From positions 3,491,179-3,555,178 of the forward strand of contig NZ_CP063311.1 in assembly GCF_015245355.1 (NCBI RefSeq): a DNA stretch of 64,000 bases. Direction: 5' to 3'. The stretch's first letter is position 1. Each line of letters begins with the position of its first letter. A program made the translations under genes and the position numbers. Source of the stretch: Anabaenopsis elenkinii CCIBt3563. GTDB taxonomy: Bacteria > Cyanobacteriota > Cyanobacteriia > Cyanobacteriales > Nostocaceae. Positions 25,706 through 34,128 of this stretch are shown here, piece by piece. The notes under the pieces are model-generated. The model was not told the origin of the DNA. It saw only the letters and a program-made list of their open reading frames with translations, and did not search any database.

Positions 25706-26482
25706 ATGTATAGTCGGCTCAAACCACTGTCTGAAGCTTCATTAACTAATATTGCCCTGGTTGCCACAGATATGGATGGTACTCTCACTCAAGGAGGCAA
25801 ATTTTCCGCTACACTACTGCAAGCTTTAGAAGATTTAGCCGCTGCGCAGATAAAAGTATTGATTGTTACTGGTCGTTCCGGCGGGTGGATGAGTGGAATA
25901 AGTCATTTAATGCCTGTTGTCGGTGCGATCGCCGAAAACGGCGGTTTATTTTATCCATCAGGGAAGGAGGAGCCAGTAAGTTTAACGGCCATTCCTGACT
26001 TAAAAGCCCATCGCCAGAGTTTAGCCGCCACCTTCGAGTTCTTAAAAACAATATTTCCTCAAATTGCGGAATCAGCAGACAATCGTTTCCGGGTCACAGA
26101 TTGGACTTTTGACATCGGGGCTTTGAGTCCAGATGAATTACAAATATTGAGTAATATTTGTCAACAGATGGGCTGGGGATTTACTTATAGTACTGTCCAG
26201 TGTCATATTAAACCCCAAGGGCAAGATAAAGCTATAGGATTATTGCAAGTTCTGCAAGCATACTTACCTGAAATTTCACCCCAACAAGTGGTTACCGTTG
26301 GTGATAGTCCCAACGATCAAAGTTTATTTGATCAAGGTCATTTTCCTGTTTCTGTGGGTGTAGCGAATGTGATGAAATATGCACAGCAGCTAGAACATCA
26401 ACCTACTTACATCACCCACGCTGTCGAAGGAGAAGGATTTTGCGAGTTATGTAATTATATCTTACATAGGAAGGCAACTTAG
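25706..26482 (+). CDS. HAD-superfamily phosphatase (Cof/IIB type)
   Basis: The 258-residue protein has the HAD motif I DMDGTLT (Asp nucleophile, about residues 23-29), motif II TGR (about 53), a IIB-type cap, and motif III/IV K..GQDKAIGLLQ and VTVGDSPNDQSLFDQ (about 198-212). It should hydrolyse a small phosphorylated substrate, such as a sugar phosphate, but the specificity is not evident. It lies 56 bp downstream of devA in the same direction, though its own leader makes membership in the dev operon uncertain. Confidence 0.8.
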   Translation: MYSRLKPLSEASLTNIALVATDMDGTLTQGGKFSATLLQALEDLAAAQIKVLIVTGRSGGWMSGISHLMPVVGAIAENGGLFYPSGKEEPVSLTAIPDLKAHRQSLAATFEFLKTIFPQIAESADNRFRVTDWTFDIGALSPDELQILSNICQQMGWGFTYSTVQCHIKPQGQDKAIGLLQVLQAYLPEISPQQVVTVGDSPNDQSLFDQGHFPVSVGVANVMKYAQQLEHQPTYITHAVEGEGFCELCNYILHRKAT

Positions 26483-26729
26483 TTTTATATCCGGTAAATT
26501 AAGCTGCTGGTATCTTCCCAGACTTGAGTGTAGGTCACGGGGGAGAAACTAGATCAACAGTTGAACTGTTCTTTAAAAAACTTCATATTATTTATGAATA
26601 CAACAAAAAGATAAAAATCATTACTTTTTGAAGTTATCAAGCTATTTGTAACAGATAATTTATAACTGTAGTGAGAACTACTTTTTCAGTTAAACTCTGA
26701 AAATAGAAGGCCAGCAATTATTATTTTTT

Positions 26730-27221
26730 ATGAATACCATCTCTACAGTTGAATTCAAGCGCCCAACTTGGGAAACAGCTATAATCTTGGCTTTGGGTTT
26801 TTGGTTGAGTTCTAGTCTAGTTTTAGACTGGGTAATCATGCCTAGCCTCTATCTTTCCGGCATGATGAGTCAAACAGACTTTACCATGGCAGGTTATGCG
26901 ATTTTTTGGAACTTCAACCGCATGGAATTATTATCTGCGTCTGTAGTGTTAACTGGCGTACTGGCTTTGAGTCAAGCCAAATCGCGCTGGAATCCTAGGG
27001 TGATTGTATTTGCACTCATGTTACTTGCTGTCACCTTAGTAGATACCTATTTTTTAACTCCGCAAATGTGCGCTGTAGGTATGAATCTAAACTTGTTTGC
27101 CACAACTGCGACAATTCCGGGGGAAATGAATGTACTACACAGTGGTTATTTTGTCCTGGAAATTCTCAAAGTACTAGCCGCAGGAACACTTTTAAAGTGG
27201 TGCTGGCAACAACAAGTTTAG
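26730..27221 (+). CDS. Four-helix membrane protein, DUF4149-like
   Basis: The 163-residue hydrophobic protein has about four membrane segments: ETAIILALGFWLSSSLVLDW, the region around AGYAIFWNFNRMELLSASVV, VIVFALMLLAVTLVDTYFLT and FVLEILKVLAAGTLLKW. It looks like a conserved cyanobacterial integral membrane protein, perhaps DUF4149-related, of unknown function. It converges with the UPF0016 pair. Confidence 0.6.
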   Translation: MNTISTVEFKRPTWETAIILALGFWLSSSLVLDWVIMPSLYLSGMMSQTDFTMAGYAIFWNFNRMELLSASVVLTGVLALSQAKSRWNPRVIVFALMLLAVTLVDTYFLTPQMCAVGMNLNLFATTATIPGEMNVLHSGYFVLEILKVLAAGTLLKWCWQQQV

Positions 27222-27247
27222 TAAGTTGTCTGTAATCTTAAATTGCC

Positions 27248-27538
27248 TTATTCAGCATCGGTTGAGGCTTCGCTAAACAACAGCAAACGTGCAGCCAAAA
27301 CAGCAAACCCTACAGCGGCGATCGCCTTGAGTAAGCGAGTCGGTAATAGTTCCGCCACAGCACCCCCCGCTAATGCTCCCAAAAAGCTGGTGAGCAATAA
27401 TGCGCCAGCAGTACCAAAAAATACCGCTCGCCGAGATTGGGAACGCCCAGAAAGTGCGATCGCTGCTAATTGACTTTTATCACCTAATTCTGAGAGAAAT
27501 ACAGTTAAAAAGCTGATTCCTAAAAGATTCCAGTCCAT
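27248..27538 (-). CDS. UPF0016/GDT1-type half transporter (second of pair)
   Basis: The 96-residue protein is a single UPF0016 repeat: the motif SELGDKSQLAAIAL (about residues 16-29) matches the family E-x-G-D-K-(S/T) cation-binding signature, and two more membrane segments follow (FFGTAGALLLTSFLGALAGG; LLKAIAAVGFAVLAARLLLF). Full-length homologues, such as yeast Gdt1 and the cyanobacterial manganese exporter Mnx, have two such repeats in one chain. Here two half-size genes lie in tandem 35 bp apart, so a heterodimer is expected. Substrate probably Mn2+ (or Ca2+), by family. Confidence 0.85.
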   Translation of the reverse strand: MDWNLLGISFLTVFLSELGDKSQLAAIALSGRSQSRRAVFFGTAGALLLTSFLGALAGGAVAELLPTRLLKAIAAVGFAVLAARLLLFSEASTDAE

Positions 27539-27573
27539 AAGTTTGTAGATAGTTAAAGAGTGGAGCCCATTGT

Positions 27574-27972
27574 TTAATTATGAATTACGTCCCAAAACAG
27601 CATGATAGAAATCAGCAATAACATCATCCCAGCTGACTTTTCTACCACTTTGGGACTGAGGCGATTAGCCATCCAACCCCCTAAAAGCACACCTAACAAA
27701 CTAGTAGTAATTAGTGCTAGACCAGCACCTATAAAAACTACCCAGGGTGCATGGGATTCAGCACTTATTAATAAGGTAGATAGCTGAGTTTTATCTCCAA
27801 TTTCTGCGAGAAATATAGTCAGGAAGGTAGTAGCAAAAGTTGCCACCACCGACTCCTGTTGTTTGGGACTGGCCCTAACTACAGTTAAGTTAGATGAATC
27901 GCTGTCTTTGATTTCTGACTGGTTGTCAGTCTCAGGGGCGACAGAATTTACCGGTAGAGAGTCAAGTTTCAC
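27574..27972 (-). CDS. UPF0016/GDT1-type half transporter (first of pair)
   Basis: The 132-residue protein has a 40-residue polar N-terminal extension, then one UPF0016 repeat with LAEIGDKTQLSTLLIS (about residues 55-70) and membrane segments APWVVFIGAGLALITTSLLG and AGMMLLLISIMLFW. It starts at a GTG at 27972. It is transcribed just before the other half-size gene, and the pair should assemble into one cation/H+ exchanger, most likely for manganese. Confidence 0.85.
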   Translation of the reverse strand: MKLDSLPVNSVAPETDNQSEIKDSDSSNLTVVRASPKQQESVVATFATTFLTIFLAEIGDKTQLSTLLISAESHAPWVVFIGAGLALITTSLLGVLLGGWMANRLSPKVVEKSAGMMLLLISIMLFWDVIHN

Positions 27973-28062
27973 GGGCGGTAGTTTTCTGAGGGTCTTTCAT
28001 AATTCTCTCATCTTCTCAGAAGATTGTCATAAATTGCAACCCTTGGGTGCAAAGTGACTAAC

Positions 28063-28413
28063 TCAGAATCCCACAGCTTGATTAAATCGGATAATTTCCC
28101 AGCTGCGATCGCCATAAACTCCCTCTATTTGCTCACGACAGCAGTCAATCGCAAAATCATTGAGTTCTTCCGGCTCAATTCCATACATATCTTGAAATAT
28201 ATCTGGCTCTACACGGCAAAAACGGGGGCGATGGGCATATATAAGGCATTCTCGGCTATCATGGTCAAAGTTAACGCACCATCCCCCCTCACCCACCATA
28301 CTCAGGTATAGCTCTAATTCGGACGGGGTGAGATACTCTGCTATATCTGGACGCTCTGCAGGGTCAAGATGACAGCAGGCGCCACATTGTTTCACACATT
28401 GCCAGTTTGCCAT
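28063..28413 (-). CDS. YkgJ-type cysteine-cluster protein
   Basis: The 116-residue protein carries the Cys pattern of the YkgJ/UPF0153 family: CVKQCGACCHLDP at the N-terminus, GWCVNFDHDSRECLIYAHRP in the middle (ending RFCRV) and AIDCCREQ. The cluster would bind zinc or an Fe-S centre. Function unknown. It is transcribed toward the UPF0016 pair and diverges from psb30, 126 bp away. Confidence 0.82.
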   Translation of the reverse strand: MANWQCVKQCGACCHLDPAERPDIAEYLTPSELELYLSMVGEGGWCVNFDHDSRECLIYAHRPRFCRVEPDIFQDMYGIEPEELNDFAIDCCREQIEGVYGDRSWEIIRFNQAVGF

Positions 28414-28538
28414 TTTATGGACTTTCCTATAATTTTGTTAAGTAAATTAAATGTAACAGCCTCCGGCCAGATATGATGAATGGCGAGTTTTGCAATTGAG
28501 TGACTGTGTTTTTCAAAAGTTAAGAGGATCAGGGAAAA

Positions 28539-28661
28539 ATGTTTGACGCTTTAAGCAGTATCAATTGGGAAGTTATCTTCCAGTTAGTTTCTGTAGGACT
28601 AATCCTCATTGCTGGGCCAGTCGTCATCTTTGTACTGGCATTTCGTAACGGCGACCTCTAG
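28539..28661 (+). CDS. psb30: Photosystem II protein Psb30 (Ycf12)
   Basis: A 40-codon gene encodes [20 protein letters not shown] followed by a membrane helix ([15 protein letters not shown]) and RNGDL. This is the single-helix photosystem II reaction-centre subunit Psb30/Ycf12, found at the edge of the complex near PsbJ and cytochrome b559. AGGG lies about six bases before the ATG. It is monocistronic by position and a strong inverted repeat follows. Confidence 0.93.
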   Translation: MFDALSSINWEVIFQLVSVGLILIAGPVVIFVLAFRNGDL

Positions 28662-28674
28662 GGCTGTGATATCT

Positions 28675-28704
28675 GGAGTTATGAGCTGAAAAACTTATAA
28701 CTCC
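28675..28704. terminator. Inverted repeat between psb30 and the minus-strand genes
   Basis: GGAGTTAT (28675-28682) and ATAACTCC (28697-28704) form an 8-bp stem with a 14-nt loop between converging genes. It lacks a strong T-run on the plus side, so it is a probable but not certain bidirectional terminator. Confidence 0.5.
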
Positions 28705-28952
28705 GGAACCAGTACCCTGAAAGCTTTCAGAGCAGATTGAATGAGCTTGTCATAGTGTGGTTGAGATATATCAACCTCTACAGAGTCTTGACGATTGTAA
28801 CCTAGTAGACCAGTTGTACTTTCTGGTTGCATCACCAAGACTTTACCCTCAGAATTTTTAATTCTTAACTCCGGGATAGCATTGTTATTATAAATACCAG
28901 AGTTATACAGTCGCTGCTGATGTTCAAAGTTAGTTGTTAATGGATTACCAGA
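28695..28952 (-). CDS. Open frame directly behind recJ, hypothetical
   Basis: The frame of recJ continues after its TAG stop for 85 more sense codons to a TAA at 28695-28697. The translation looks protein-like (NPLTTNFEHQQRLYNSGIYN, then IPELRIKNSEGKVLVMQPES and HYDKLIQSALKAFRVLVPEL). No ATG lies near the front; inner candidates are a TTG or GTG after GAGGG, and an ATG before QPES. It may be a small gene with an unusual start, or a severed domain. I do not recognise it. Confidence 0.4.
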   Translation of the reverse strand, partial: SGNPLTTNFEHQQRLYNSGIYNNNAIPELRIKNSEGKVLVMQPESTTGLLGYNRQDSVEVDISQPHYDKLIQSALKAFRVLVPEL

Positions 28953-30788
28953 CTACTGCTTAAATACATCAGAATTAATATGATCAGGGAGTCTGACACC
29001 GAGTAATTCTAACTCAATGCTAGTATTCCCATTAAAGTCATTTTCTCGCAGCTTGTAAGCAATATCTACTCGCTGGGGTAAGGGGAAGTAGTCCCCCCAC
29101 CTCCAGGCGATCGCTTTGATTTTATACTCTTGATGATTAATAGTTTGACTGAGTGTTAATTTAATATGACCTTTACCAACAATTTGTTGAGAAATCACTT
29201 GTAGATTTCCTGTCCAGAATAACGGGTCTGGGTTCTCCATACCACAAGGATGAAGAGCATTTAGCTCCTGGTACAACTGCTGATTGATTTGACTCAGGTC
29301 AAGTTCAGCATCAATTTTAACTAGTGGACTGAGATGCTGTAGTTCTAGACACTGATTAGCAAACTCAGATAATCGCGATCGCAATAAGTCTAAATTATCC
29401 GCTGCCAAAGAAAAACCCCCAGCTGCTTTGTGTCCCCCAAATTTGCCCAGTAAATCATGACAATATTGTAACGCCTCAAACACATTAAACTCAGGAATAC
29501 CACGAGCGGAACCGCGAATACGTCCACATTCTTCATAAGTGCCAATAAACACAGGGACACCGTAGCGCTCCACCAAGCGAGAGGCAACAATCCCAATTAC
29601 ACCATGATGCCAATCAGGTTGTACAACCACTAATACCCGGTCTTTGGGGAGAGCAGAAATAAAGTGTTCTTCTACATAAGCGATCGCTTCTTGTTCAATT
29701 ACCTCGCACATTTGCTGACGACTAGTGTTAGTTAACTCACACTCCATCGCACATTCTAAGGCTACCGTCATATCATCGGTAGTTAGTAATGAAATCACCG
29801 TCTGAGGGTCACCAATACGACCAATAGCATTAATTCGTGGTCCCAAGCGAAAACCGATATCTTCTGGTTTCAAAGACTTAGAAGAAGTATTTCCCCCAGG
29901 GAATAGTTCCCCTTGTCCCTCTTTCCTGACCTGCAAACCAGCCGCCTGAATTAGAGCTTTAATTCCTGGTAAATGAGACTGAGGTAAATGTTTTAAACCC
30001 CGTTTTACCCAGCGACGATTTACACCTGTTAAAGGTGCTAAATCAGCAATTGTACCTAGGGTAAATAAAGCCAACATCGGCTGCACTAAGCCTTTCATCG
30101 CTCCCAACCGTTGCCCTAGAGATACTGCTAAAATGTAAGCAACACCCACACCCGCGACACCGCGATAAGGTGAAGACTCTGCAATCAGTTTTGGGTTGAG
30201 GATAGCATTAGCTGGGGGTAATTTAGGGGGGATGTCGTGGTGGTCAGTGACAATCACATTCATACCCAGTTCTCTGGCTCTGGCTATGGGTTCATAAGCA
30301 GAAATCCCATTATCCACCGTCAGAATTAGGTTTACACCTTCATTGTGAAACTCTTCAACAATGCGTTGATTAATCCCATAACCATCACGCATCCGACTAG
30401 GGATAGCGTAATTCACATCAGCCCCAAAACTGCGGAGACTACGCAACAGTAAAGCGGTGCTAGTCATACCATCGGCATCATAGTCACCACAGATAGATAT
30501 TTTACCATGGGATGCGATCGCCTGTTGCAATAAATCCAAACTAATCCCTAAATCAGGGAATTCTTCTAAAGGCGAAGGTAAATCTAAAGATTCAGGATTT
30601 AAAAACCCTTGTGCTGCTTCTGGAGTAGTAATGCCACGATTAATTAATACTTGGGCAATAATAGGTGAAACATTAGTTATCCTAGCCAAACTTTCCGCCC
30701 ATTCTGGTTGCTGGCGATAAATTTGCCAACGCTGACGAGGTAACCGCTGTTGAGATATTGTAGATTTTGGGAAAGCTTCCTCTAGCAC
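28953..30788 (-). CDS. recJ: Single-stranded-DNA exonuclease RecJ
   Basis: The 611-residue protein is the 5'-3' exonuclease used in recombination and mismatch repair. DHH family motifs are present: ICGDYDADGMTSTALLL (about residues 98-114, motif I), LTVDNGIS (II), VIVTDHHDIPP (III, DHH), GVAGVGVAY, and the DHHA1 motif GKFGGHKAAGGFSL (about 450-463). It begins at a GTG at 30788. sbcD lies 54 bp upstream on the same strand, so the two repair genes probably share a transcript. Confidence 0.92.
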   Translation of the reverse strand: MLEEAFPKSTISQQRLPRQRWQIYRQQPEWAESLARITNVSPIIAQVLINRGITTPEAAQGFLNPESLDLPSPLEEFPDLGISLDLLQQAIASHGKISICGDYDADGMTSTALLLRSLRSFGADVNYAIPSRMRDGYGINQRIVEEFHNEGVNLILTVDNGISAYEPIARARELGMNVIVTDHHDIPPKLPPANAILNPKLIAESSPYRGVAGVGVAYILAVSLGQRLGAMKGLVQPMLALFTLGTIADLAPLTGVNRRWVKRGLKHLPQSHLPGIKALIQAAGLQVRKEGQGELFPGGNTSSKSLKPEDIGFRLGPRINAIGRIGDPQTVISLLTTDDMTVALECAMECELTNTSRQQMCEVIEQEAIAYVEEHFISALPKDRVLVVVQPDWHHGVIGIVASRLVERYGVPVFIGTYEECGRIRGSARGIPEFNVFEALQYCHDLLGKFGGHKAAGGFSLAADNLDLLRSRLSEFANQCLELQHLSPLVKIDAELDLSQINQQLYQELNALHPCGMENPDPLFWTGNLQVISQQIVGKGHIKLTLSQTINHQEYKIKAIAWRWGDYFPLPQRVDIAYKLRENDFNGNTSIELELLGVRLPDHINSDVFKQ

Positions 30789-30842
30789 AATTATTCAAGC
30801 ATTCTTTTCTCATCATTAAAGCACACAGCGATCCCCCCAGCA

Positions 30843-32075
30843 TTAAAAGACAGCCACATCATCTGCGAGTAACTTTTCTGCAGCTTCTAACATAGATGCA
30901 GCAATATCCTTTAAATCTTCACGATTATCTAAGTAAGTTTGCAAAGCTGACCTAGGGTCAATACTGCTACTAGCGGTTAATTCGGGAATTCTCGGACGCG
31001 CCAATTGGCTGACTAATTCTGCTTTAATTGTATAACTGTGAGCTAAACTCAAAGCTTTATGAATAGCAGCAGTCTCAATGACATCCATCTGTTCCGAGCG
31101 GATTTGATAAATTAACCGCACTACAGCATCTTGAATATGATATTTAGCGATCGCCTTGATTAAAGCAGCTTGAGGATGATCTGCTGTGGATATATCCACC
31201 TCAATCGTCCGGAAAGTTCGCACAGGTAAAGGACAAAATTCCCAATTAGCCCTTCCCCGCGCCAACTCTATAATTACATAGCCCTTATCTTCTTTTTCCT
31301 CACTAAAATCCACCCGTTCAATACTTCCCGGATAAATCACAGGTGGGTTATTCGATTTATTCAAATTCTGGTGACAGTGAACATGTCCTAAAGCCACATA
31401 ATCAAAACAAGGTCGCGTCAGCAAAGATAGAGGTAAAGTAAAACCCTTCCCCACCGCTAAAAGACGTTCAGCGCCCAAAGTAGCATTATCAGCCATCAAA
31501 TGAGCCAAAAGCACAGTCGGAACATCAGGGTCAATGCGCCGAATTTCTCCTTCTAAAGCCACTTGTAGACGTTGTGTTAACATTTCGTTCACCTCAGCCA
31601 AAGAAGCATTTTTAGTTTCCTGACGGGTCATCAACGTAGAACGAGTTAGCCAAGGTAAAGTAATCACCTGAACCTTACCACTACGGGTATTAATATGGTG
31701 TGTGGTTAAAGTATCACCCACCACAAACCCCCGCACCCCTAAAGTGCGGTAAATATTTAAACTTGCGCCTCCCGTTCCTTGAGAATGTTGGTCATGGTTC
31801 CCCACCAACAGCACTGTAGGAATATCTGCATCAACCAGGCGGCGAAACTGACTAGCAAAGGCTTCTTGCACATATGGCGCTGGGGTAGCGTCTGGGAACG
31901 CATCACCGCCAAATAAGACTAAATCTACCGGGTCTTGTAGTGCCCGGTCAATACATCGGGATAAAGTCTTGACAAAATCTTCTAAACGTGTATTTAGTCC
32001 TGTGTCCGGATTTATGCGCCCGTGGGAGAAACCGCTCCCCATGTGGATATCCGCAAGATGCAAGATTTTAATCAT
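30843..32075 (-). CDS. sbcD: Nuclease SbcD-like (Mre11 family) protein
   Basis: From the ATG at 32075 the product has 410 residues. The calcineurin-like phosphoesterase motifs are clear: LHLADIHMG (about residues 5-13), LVLFGGDAFPDA (about 53-64), LLVGNHDQHSQG (about 88-99), LLAHLMAD and YVALGHVHCHQ. With SbcC, the family forms a nuclease that opens hairpin and protein-blocked DNA ends. No sbcC is in the window. An in-frame TTG at 32084 would add three residues. recJ follows on the same strand. Confidence 0.88.
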   Translation of the reverse strand: MIKILHLADIHMGSGFSHGRINPDTGLNTRLEDFVKTLSRCIDRALQDPVDLVLFGGDAFPDATPAPYVQEAFASQFRRLVDADIPTVLLVGNHDQHSQGTGGASLNIYRTLGVRGFVVGDTLTTHHINTRSGKVQVITLPWLTRSTLMTRQETKNASLAEVNEMLTQRLQVALEGEIRRIDPDVPTVLLAHLMADNATLGAERLLAVGKGFTLPLSLLTRPCFDYVALGHVHCHQNLNKSNNPPVIYPGSIERVDFSEEKEDKGYVIIELARGRANWEFCPLPVRTFRTIEVDISTADHPQAALIKAIAKYHIQDAVVRLIYQIRSEQMDVIETAAIHKALSLAHSYTIKAELVSQLARPRIPELTASSSIDPRSALQTYLDNREDLKDIAASMLEAAEKLLADDVAVF

Positions 32076-32298
32076 CTTTGTCAAGTCTCATAGTCATCAC
32101 AGCTTAGGTTAATTTGAATATTAAAATCCCATTAATTAACCACTACTTGCAACTGATTTGCTTTGATTATTCATATTGGATTCTGAGATGGCTGGAAGAA
32201 TTATACATTGTTCTGCAGCGCCTGCGATCGCCAGCAATCAATATTTCTATAAAATAATATAAATATCTTGACAACTCCATTCAAGATATCCTCAGATA

Positions 32299-32970
32299 TC
32301 ATCCCTGATAATTCCCCTGACTCTCATTGCAATCACTCACATGATCCTGTATTGCTCGCAACTTCTGATGTACACAAGCTACATACCACATATAATCATC
32401 AATCTTAGTACTAACCGCTTGATTAATATATTCCTGTGCTAACTCCAGTTGCTTTTCCGCCTCAAAATATAATCCCACATAGAGATATGTATAAAAAATA
32501 TTACGCTGATTAGCGTTTTTACTGACTTGAATTAAAATATCGGGAGAACAGCGCCCCGCATATAAATCATATACCCGGCCCATCACCAATCGCGGGTCAT
32601 TTTTTACTTCTAATAAACACTCACGCGCCACAGTAACACCATCAGCTTGAGCAATACAAAGATAGCGCCAAACAGTTTCTTCCACATCTTGGAAGTTAAC
32701 AGTTAAATCTGCCTCAAACTGTTTAACGCCCTCTGCAAATCTACCAGCATAATAATATGATAGTCCCCTCTGCCACAAATATGGTGTTAAACGCGGATCA
32801 AGTTTTTCCGCCATGTCAAAATCAGCAATAGAACCATTGATATTTCCTAGCTGAAAATGAACCATCCCCCTTTGCACATAAGCTTGAGGGTCATGGGGAC
32901 GGTTGGTAATCACATCATGCCAACGCCTCAGCTTTTGTTCTAGCATATTATTGGTCTTGATTATCCTCAC
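32299..32970 (-). CDS. TPR-repeat protein
   Basis: The 223-residue protein contains tetratricopeptide repeats: AYVQRGMVHFQLGNINGSIA and DFDMAEKLDPRLTPYLWQRG (about residues 30-70), YYAGRFAEGVKQFEADL, and a last repeat YVGLYFEAEKQLELAQEYIN. It resembles bacterial NlpI-like or chloroplast TPR proteins in layout but has no signal sequence. A GTG at 32970 starts two bases after the upstream gene's stop; an ATG at 32946 is an alternative start. Partners unknown. Confidence 0.75.
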   Translation of the reverse strand: MRIIKTNNMLEQKLRRWHDVITNRPHDPQAYVQRGMVHFQLGNINGSIADFDMAEKLDPRLTPYLWQRGLSYYYAGRFAEGVKQFEADLTVNFQDVEETVWRYLCIAQADGVTVARECLLEVKNDPRLVMGRVYDLYAGRCSPDILIQVSKNANQRNIFYTYLYVGLYFEAEKQLELAQEYINQAVSTKIDDYMWYVACVHQKLRAIQDHVSDCNESQGNYQG

Positions 32971-32972
32971 AT

Positions 32973-33182
32973 TTAATCATCTAATAAACTCATTAGGGCT
33001 GCAATTTCCGGGTTTTCTGAATCGCATAATTTCTGCTGTAACTCTAATATTTGATTTTGTAATATTTTACAGGTGTAAAGCAGATTAGATGTTTGGGCAA
33101 CTTTTAATTGACTCTGTTTGATTCTAATTTTCCTCAATAGTTCATTTACTGCCTCAACTGTTTCATAGTCTTCATAAATCAT
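32973..33182 (-). CDS. Small coiled-coil hypothetical protein, 69 aa
   Basis: The product is a short charged helix protein (EAVNELLRKIRIKQSQLK, ILELQQKLCDSENPEIAALM). It ends two bases before the GTG of the TPR gene, so translation may be coupled. No family recognised. Its size and coupling suggest a real gene, but support is limited. Confidence 0.55.
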   Translation of the reverse strand: MIYEDYETVEAVNELLRKIRIKQSQLKVAQTSNLLYTCKILQNQILELQQKLCDSENPEIAALMSLLDD

Positions 33183-33416
33183 CGTTGTGCACCCATTAAA
33201 TTCTTACCTAAACAAATTACAAAATCAATATATATAGTATCCTGCAACTAAATCTACCACATAAATGTATAAATTGTAAAATTATCCTAGTATTCCCGTA
33301 GACCCTCCCTCTCTAAAATCAAGGTGATTCTTGTCTCATGCTTACCCAGAGATCCCCCGCAGCATTTGTTTAATTCTTTTCACAAGTCATATTTTGTCAG
33401 ATAAATCACTTTCTTA

Positions 33417-33830
33417 GAGGATGTTTGGAAAGTATTAAACAGGTAATTTTTATATTAGGGAACAGGGAACAGGGAACAGGGAGCACCGGAGCAGGGAATG
33501 GGGGACACTCCGAAACAATAAAATCCAGTCCCCTCCCCTTACAAGGCTATCCATTACCCGGATCTTTCTTAACATTCGTGAGAGCGATCGCTCGCAAACC
33601 CCCAAACCTTAATCCTCCGTTGATGATTCTCAATAAAATAAGGGTTTTATCAAGAACAATAAGGTACATTTTGTCAAGAGTAGGGAAATTTTCAAGCGTT
33701 GAAACCATTGCCACATAAATGTTTCAAGATTGTTAAGAAAGATGTGAGTAATGAATAGCCTTACAAGGGGAGGGTTAGGGTGGGGTGAAACAATAGTTGA
33801 TACACTAATCATGACTTATCAAACATCCTC
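33417..33830. mobile_element. MITE family 2, copy C, interrupted by MITE family 1
   Basis: Ends GAGGATGTTTG / CAAACATCCTC with TTA duplications (33414-33416 and 33831-33833). Without the nested element and its duplicated 8 bp the copy is 192 bp. It carries only four or five heptamer units, so it is shorter than copies A and B. The left 60 bp are identical by eye to copy A. Confidence 0.82.
33546..33759. mobile_element. MITE family 1, copy 2 (214 bp), nested
   Basis: Same ends (GCTATCCATTAC / GTAATGAATAGC) and length as the copy at 640-853, with three base differences by eye. It is flanked by CTTACAAG at 33538-33545 and 33760-33767. Excision would restore the palindrome CTCCCCTTACAAGGGGAG that stays intact in copy A at about 4278-4295. 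Confidence 0.88.
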
Positions 33831-34128
33831 TTAGAGTATAAACATCTTACAAATCTCATGGCATACCTATACATAGATATTTGGTCATAGAGTCCAGTAA
33901 TTTCATAGGTGTGAATTTTACCTCGACTATCTTGATTTTTTGGGGATTTTGTGGAATTTTGAAGTTTTTCAATGAGCATCCAGTTAGGAATTGTCTAACT
34001 CCGTATCATTAATCTATCCCAAGTAATAAATAGTCCGATCATCATAAAAAATCTCATCATAAAAATTTTTATTAATATCTGCTGTTGAGATTTTTTTATG
34101 TTATAAAGCTGACAGAAATTAATGCCAG

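Larger units (their letters stand above)
33183..34128. other. 946-bp repeat island without genes
   Basis: The region separates the minus-strand TPR pair from the GTPase cassette. It holds MITE family 2 copy C (33417-33830) with MITE family 1 copy 2 nested in it. The last 290 bp before the GTPase gene are AT-rich and must contain the cassette promoter, which I could not fix. Confidence 0.6.

Noticed and set aside
33425..33718. Plus-strand frame across the nested MITEs
   Set aside because: It spans two unrelated non-coding elements and is explained by them.
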